From: Stramenopiles sp. TOSAG23-2
Lineage: Eukaryota > Sar
Direction of reading: 5' to 3'
Length of the DNA stretch: 20,829 nt
Assembly (NCBI GenBank): GCA_900128395.1
Contig: LT649549.1
Span: 1 to 20,829 of the forward strand
Shown here: one piece after another, positions 17,255 through 20,829 of the stretch
Layout: each line of letters opens with the position of its first letter
Position numbering within the stretch: the stretch's first letter is position 1
Notes under the pieces: model-generated
Database searches by the model: none
The model's input: only the letters and a program-made list of their open reading frames with translations
What the model was told of the DNA's origin: nothing
Position numbers and translations under genes: made by a program

Positions 17255-19085
17255 TTTGTGTATCATATGGGCCCACAATCATCCCAATAAAAGGATCGAC
17301 ATTGTGTACAGAATCATGAAATAAATGTTGATAATTACATTGATTAGCAATGTCAACCATTGATGGGATTGGTTTAAACGTTGGGTGGGAATGGTACCAT
17401 CCAACTACGGAAAGTCCAGCATCAGCAACCTTTGTCCTCAATTCAACTTCTGCAACTGGATCCATTTCCGCTTCAGTAAATGCACCGCCATCTTCTGCAA
17501 TGCTGCGACCTGGATAAGCATCTTTGACTATAATTTTACTATGTATTGGATCCCATGTACCAACTAAGTAACCTATCACTTCTCGGGTAGTCAAATGAGC
17601 ATGTAAATCGACAAGAAGAGTCGCTTCAATAGATACGTCAATACCAAATGGTTGTCTCACTCCTTTGTGATCACCATAGCCATAATCGCCGCAATTAACA
17701 AATTGCAAAGTCGTATCACTGTCACCTTTGAAGCGTGATGATGTTTTCCTTCTTGATCGTTTACGTGAATAATCTGTTCTACCATCGTTGCCATACATTG
17801 CTGCCCTTTTCAATCTCTCTGCAGCGTCTTTTGCAAACTTTTTCTCCATTCTCGCTTGCCTCTTTTTTTCACGCTCTAATTCCTTTTCCCTTCTTTCAGC
17901 TAACTTTTTAATCCTCGCGTCTTCCTTCGCTTTTTGTCTGGCTGCTTTCGCGTCCGCTTCAGCCTGTCTTGCCTTTGCAATTGCTTCTTTTTGTTCCTCT
18001 GTTAAAATCTTTACGAATCGTGGTGCACCATCTGTCTTTTGACCAAGATCAGATCCTTCGGCTTTCATCAATCCTAACAACATATCATTCTTTTCCCTAG
18101 CTGTCATTTTCTTACCAGGTGAACCATGCATTTGTTCAATATGACGTGCTTGTATATCGCTCAATTTTTCATCATTGTAACAAACACATTGCCATCCATT
18201 GACAGCCTTACGTGTTGGTTTAGTAAGGTGGATAATATATATAGCCCACGCAGATGGAGAAACAAATGCATGTTCTTTGAAACGTATTGTACCATCTTCC
18301 TCTAATGCAGCTTTATGTACGGTTTTCTCATACGTAATCGTCAACACATCTGCGCCTGGTTTCAAACCACCAACATTAATAAGGCCTTTCAATGGATTTT
18401 CACCAGAAGCAATATATTTACTTAATTTCGAATTAGTATCTGTGCCATTATTATTGTTGTTGTTATTATCATTGCTATTGTTGTTTGCAATTTGATTATT
18501 TTGTGTACCATTACTACTACTGCTGCTGCTACCACTTTTAATATTATCACGATAAGCAGACATTGCTGCGCGACCTTGTAAACCATATGCACGCGCAGCT
18601 GCTGAATTTGGATCTAAAGGTTTTCCACTCAATGTATACCCTTCACCACTTTCTTGAACTTTCAATGGAAGCGGTTTGTCTTGTTGGTATAATCTTATGA
18701 AGTATTTTTGTGCGTGTGAGGTGAATCCACCTCTGTCACGCGAATAATTCATATGTTCAACACATTTATGCCATTCACGACCGTATAATTCCAACGCTTC
18801 CAAAAATAATTTTTCTTCCTCCTCACTCCATTTTCCAGTTTTACGTCTTGGATCATCATGAACTTTTTTTGGTTTCTTTACTTTTGGTACTTTTGGTTTT
18901 TTTTCCTTCTTAGGCTTTTTAGGTTTTGGTGCTGCTTTTTTCCTTCCTTTCTTTTTTCGCTTTTTACCATAACCCCAATCATCTTCATCATCGTCGTATG
19001 CACCACCCCAAGCAGCTTGTTGTTCATAATCTTGTGCTAACATTTGTGCAATTAATGCACTTGTTGCTTCATCTGCATCTGCCAT
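17121..19085 (-). CDS. Myb(SHAQKYF)-RAMA-JAMM (MPN) protein, probable nuclear deubiquitinase
   Basis: The ATG at 19085 (MADADEATSALIAQML) is chosen; an earlier ATG at 19184 exists only because a duplication copied the start. The order is: acidic then Lys/Pro-rich leader (residues 30-80, likely nuclear localisation); Myb/SANT of the SHAQKYF class (83-133, KWSEEEEKLFLEALELYG, FTSHAQKYFIRLY); Ser/Asn linker; RAMA domain (about 222-315, LINVGGLKPGADVLTI, FVSPSAWA, GWQCVCYND); a long charged coil (about 363-430); and an MPN domain (about 478-625). The JAMM zinc ligands are complete: E502, HSH at 565-567, S575 and D578. MPN+ proteins are zinc isopeptidases that cleave ubiquitin, and MYSM1/MPND act on chromatin (family knowledge). 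A chromatin-directed deubiquitinase is inferred. The frame ends falsely at 17121 after a 94-bp duplication; the real C-terminus is 16754-17113. Confidence 0.88.
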   Translation of the reverse strand: MADADEATSALIAQMLAQDYEQQAAWGGAYDDDEDDWGYGKKRKKKGRKKAAPKPKKPKKEKKPKVPKVKKPKKVHDDPRRKTGKWSEEEEKLFLEALELYGREWHKCVEHMNYSRDRGGFTSHAQKYFIRLYQQDKPLPLKVQESGEGYTLSGKPLDPNSAAARAYGLQGRAAMSAYRDNIKSGSSSSSSNGTQNNQIANNNSNDNNNNNNNGTDTNSKLSKYIASGENPLKGLINVGGLKPGADVLTITYEKTVHKAALEEDGTIRFKEHAFVSPSAWAIYIIHLTKPTRKAVNGWQCVCYNDEKLSDIQARHIEQMHGSPGKKMTAREKNDMLLGLMKAEGSDLGQKTDGAPRFVKILTEEQKEAIAKARQAEADAKAARQKAKEDARIKKLAERREKELEREKKRQARMEKKFAKDAAERLKRAAMYGNDGRTDYSRKRSRRKTSSRFKGDSDTTLQFVNCGDYGYGDHKGVRQPFGIDVSIEATLLVDLHAHLTTREVIGYLVGTWDPIHSKIIVKDAYPGRSIAEDGGAFTEAEMDPVAEVELRTKVADAGLSVVGWYHSHPTFKPIPSMVDIANQCNYQHLFHDSVHNVDPFIGMIVGPYDTQMPSPVSRITWYYADSPMTQRNPMSLEVRSVNTAVTCFTHYMVLC

Positions 19086-19245
19086 GATATATATATATAT
19101 ATATATATATATGATTTGTATGTGCGTGTGTGTGTATATATATAGTTGAATTAATGCACTTGTTGCTTCATCTGCATCTGCCATGATATATATATATATA
19201 TATATATATGATTTGTATGTGCGTGTGTGTGTATATATATAGTTG
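19050..19245. repeat. 97/99-bp tandem duplication over the Myb-RAMA-JAMM start codon
   Basis: Copy 1 (19050-19148) and copy 2 (19149-19245) both hold the first codons, the ATG, an AT microsatellite and a GTGTGT tract. They differ only in the AT run, 26 bases at 19087-19112 versus 24 bases at 19186-19209. The outer copy creates a false upstream start (ATG at 19185) that reads through the repeat as a Tyr/Ile-rich leader before the real Met. Confidence 0.92.
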
Positions 19246-20192
19246 TATGTATTTGTATAATATATTGATCAGTGATATAAATATCTACCTACCTATCTAT
19301 CTGTTTATCTAAATATATCTATCTATATCTATATACAATCACTTAGTTATTATAGAATCGTACCACGTTTGTATATTAGTCGTCTATATAGATTCAAAAT
19401 AGATACTGTATAATAAGTTGCAAAATACCAGATGTGCAGATCATATCTTTTTCTAATTATTCATTCATTCCAATATTTAGTACATGTACTTCTACTATGC
19501 TATAATTCTAATAATAAATCATCCATTTTTTTTCCTCCCGCCCCATCTGGCCATCCAAAATCCAAAGCACCAAAAGTTAATTAAAAAGTGCCGAAAAAAA
19601 TAAATTTTTTTTTCAATACCAGTAGTTATTATAGTGGTGTGTCCTGCTATTGCACTATTTGATTACTTGTATTCCCCCGCTAATTTCACAAATTACAAAT
19701 CTCACATCTCGATTTCTACCTATCAAATGACACATAATTTATTTCATTTATAAATACTTGAAAGGGGAAATTAGAATATAAGAATATTATAAAACATAAA
19801 TAGACAATAAAACAACAAATCGATTTCTTCCCTATCAAATGACTAAATTAGAATATGACTACTGGCTTTACTACATTTACTAGTTGCAAAAATGTTGGCT
19901 CTTGGTGGATATTTTGTCGGATTATCCAAAAATGAATCATCACAATTTCCCCCCATAGTGTGTTGTGTTAAATATAATAAATTATTATTATTTTCTTATG
20001 AACTAAAAACAACGATTTTAATGAAGGACATCGAATCAATAAAATATCTGTATAAGGAGGAAGTAGACAAAGGGAGCAATACAGAAAGAATAGATACGTA
20101 GATGTTATTTCAGTTATAGGAACAAGAAATAACAAGAAGAATAATATTACTAGAAATATAAAATAAAAGAACGAAAGCATCTGTAAATAACG
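19246..20192. other. Divergent intergenic spacer with simple repeats
   Basis: This 947-base spacer lies between the divergent Myb-RAMA-JAMM and importin-alpha genes and should contain both promoters. A degenerate CTAT/CTAC tetranucleotide tract spans about 19286-19335. A 23-24 base near-repeat, TCGATTTCT(A/TC)CCTATCAAATGAC, is at 19709-19731 and 19820-19843, and AAATTAGAATAT is at 19768-19779 and 19845-19856. A 69-codon ORF at 19892-20101 does not look like a protein gene. No RNA gene is recognised. Confidence 0.6.
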
Positions 20193-20829
20193 ATGGCGTC
20201 ATTTGCTGGTGGTAGTGGTGGAGATGGTGATAAAGATGGCCATAAAAATGTTTATAAAAAAGGTGTTGACTTGGACGAAGGACGTCGTAGACGTCAAGAA
20301 ACCACTGTAAATATACGAAAACAAAAGAAAGCAGAAAGAATGAAACAACGGAGAAGAATGGTAAGGGGTGCTGGAAATAACAGCAATGCGAATAATGCCA
20401 TGACCAATGGTGGTAACACTGCATTCAATACGACACCCGCTATGACGGATCAAAGCGTCGCGGTGAAACTGCAAAACTTACCGCAAATGGTACAAGGTGT
20501 TATGTCAGGTGACCCAAGAGTTAAATTGGAATCGACGACAGCTTTTCGTAAATTATTATCGATTGAACGAAACCCACCAATCGAGGAGGTTATAAAGTCA
20601 GGTGTCGTACCACATTTTGTAGAATTTTTGCAAGATGCTCAAAACCCAGCTTTACAGTTTGAAGCAGCATGGGCTTTAACAAATATTGCCAGTGGTACTA
20701 GTGACCATACACGCGTGGTTATCGAACATGGTGCAGTGCCAAAATTTGTTGATTTATTATTGTCAAACAACGATGACGTTAGGGAACAAGCTGTTTGGGC
20801 ACTTGGTAACATTGCTGGTGACTCGCCAT
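20193..20829 (+). CDS. Importin subunit alpha, N-terminal part (runs off the right edge)
   Basis: The ATG at 20193 opens a frame to the window end, 212 codons. After a Gly/Asp-rich leader comes the importin-beta-binding domain at about 24-56 ([20 protein letters not shown], then [11 protein letters not shown]), which also acts as an autoinhibitory mock cargo signal in this family. Armadillo repeats follow, with the signature [14 protein letters not shown] (W160, N164) and [15 protein letters not shown] (W202, N206); these Trp/Asn pairs line the nuclear-localisation-signal groove. Family members are about 500-550 aa with ten ARM repeats, so roughly 40 percent is here. The role is as cargo adaptor for nuclear import with importin-beta. 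The sequence shows no disruption. Confidence 0.95.
   Translation, partial: MASFAGGSGGDGDKDGHKNVYKKGVDLDEGRRRRQETTVNIRKQKKAERMKQRRRMVRGAGNNSNANNAMTNGGNTAFNTTPAMTDQSVAVKLQNLPQMVQGVMSGDPRVKLESTTAFRKLLSIERNPPIEEVIKSGVVPHFVEFLQDAQNPALQFEAAWALTNIASGTSDHTRVVIEHGAVPKFVDLLLSNNDDVREQAVWALGNIAGDSP

Noticed and set aside
19087-19148. Real N-terminal extension of the Myb-RAMA-JAMM protein from the ATG at 19185
   Set aside because: The extension translates the TA/GT microsatellite copied by the tandem duplication and repeats the true first codons.
19892-20101. 69-codon plus-strand ORF beginning MLALGGYFVG
   Set aside because: Short, no recognisable domain, composition follows the AT-rich spacer, and it sits in the presumed importin-alpha promoter or leader.
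1-20829. tRNA, rRNA or CRISPR array
   Set aside because: No cloverleaf with A/B-box-like sequence, no rRNA-like conserved stretch, and no regularly spaced repeats were seen; the tandem pairs are two-copy only.

Overview
This 20.8 kb window reads as compact, AT-rich, apparently intron-free nuclear DNA of a flagellated unicellular eukaryote. The evidence for a eukaryote is an axonemal dynein heavy chain, an importin-alpha with IBB and ARM repeats, a SHAQKYF-type Myb/RAMA/JAMM chromatin protein, and long low-complexity proteins with basic RPxSA motifs. The standard code fits every frame. A stramenopile-like protist is a plausible guess (SHAQKYF Myb, flagellar genes, intron-poor), but the sequence does not prove it.

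Layout from left to right. (1) 1-3140, minus: the N-terminal third of an axonemal dynein heavy chain, running off the left edge. (2) An ~820 bp AT-rich divergent spacer. (3) 3958-6771, plus: a 937-aa basic protein with a Cys-containing core and four RPxSA-type motifs; its true C-terminus probably lies at 6925. (4) 7249 to about 10365, minus: a large extracellular-type protein with two C-type lectin domains and a parallel beta-helix, lacking a visible signal peptide. (5) 10359-15634, plus: one probable ~1,758-aa protein (WW-WW-IQ-EF-hand-acidic-TPR-coil-UBA-like) broken by one apparent missing base near 13610. (6) 15903-16548: a non-coding element with 20-bp terminal inverted repeats, TA flanks and two nested internal inverted repeats. 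(7) 16754-19085, minus: a Myb(SHAQKYF)-RAMA-JAMM protein split near its 3' end by a 94-bp duplication. (8) A spacer, then 20193 to the right edge, plus: importin-alpha.

The most striking feature is five head-to-tail duplications of 94-135 bp (at 6656, 7283, 15584, 17067 and 19050). Four pairs look identical and one differs only by one AT unit in a microsatellite. Two of them frameshift otherwise intact genes, one makes a spurious upstream start, one adds an in-frame 45-aa repeat, and one repeats a gene's 3' end. The simplest explanation is unmerged contig-end overlaps in the assembly. A real, very recent burst of short tandem duplication is the alternative and can be tested with reads.

Functionally, the dynein gene certainly belongs to the flagellum. 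The RPxSA protein and the WW/IQ/EF/TPR protein may also be cytoskeletal or flagellar, by inference from shared motifs and domain types. The lectin/beta-helix protein is surface or secreted in type. The Myb-RAMA-JAMM protein and importin-alpha act in or for the nucleus. No operon-like logic is expected or seen.
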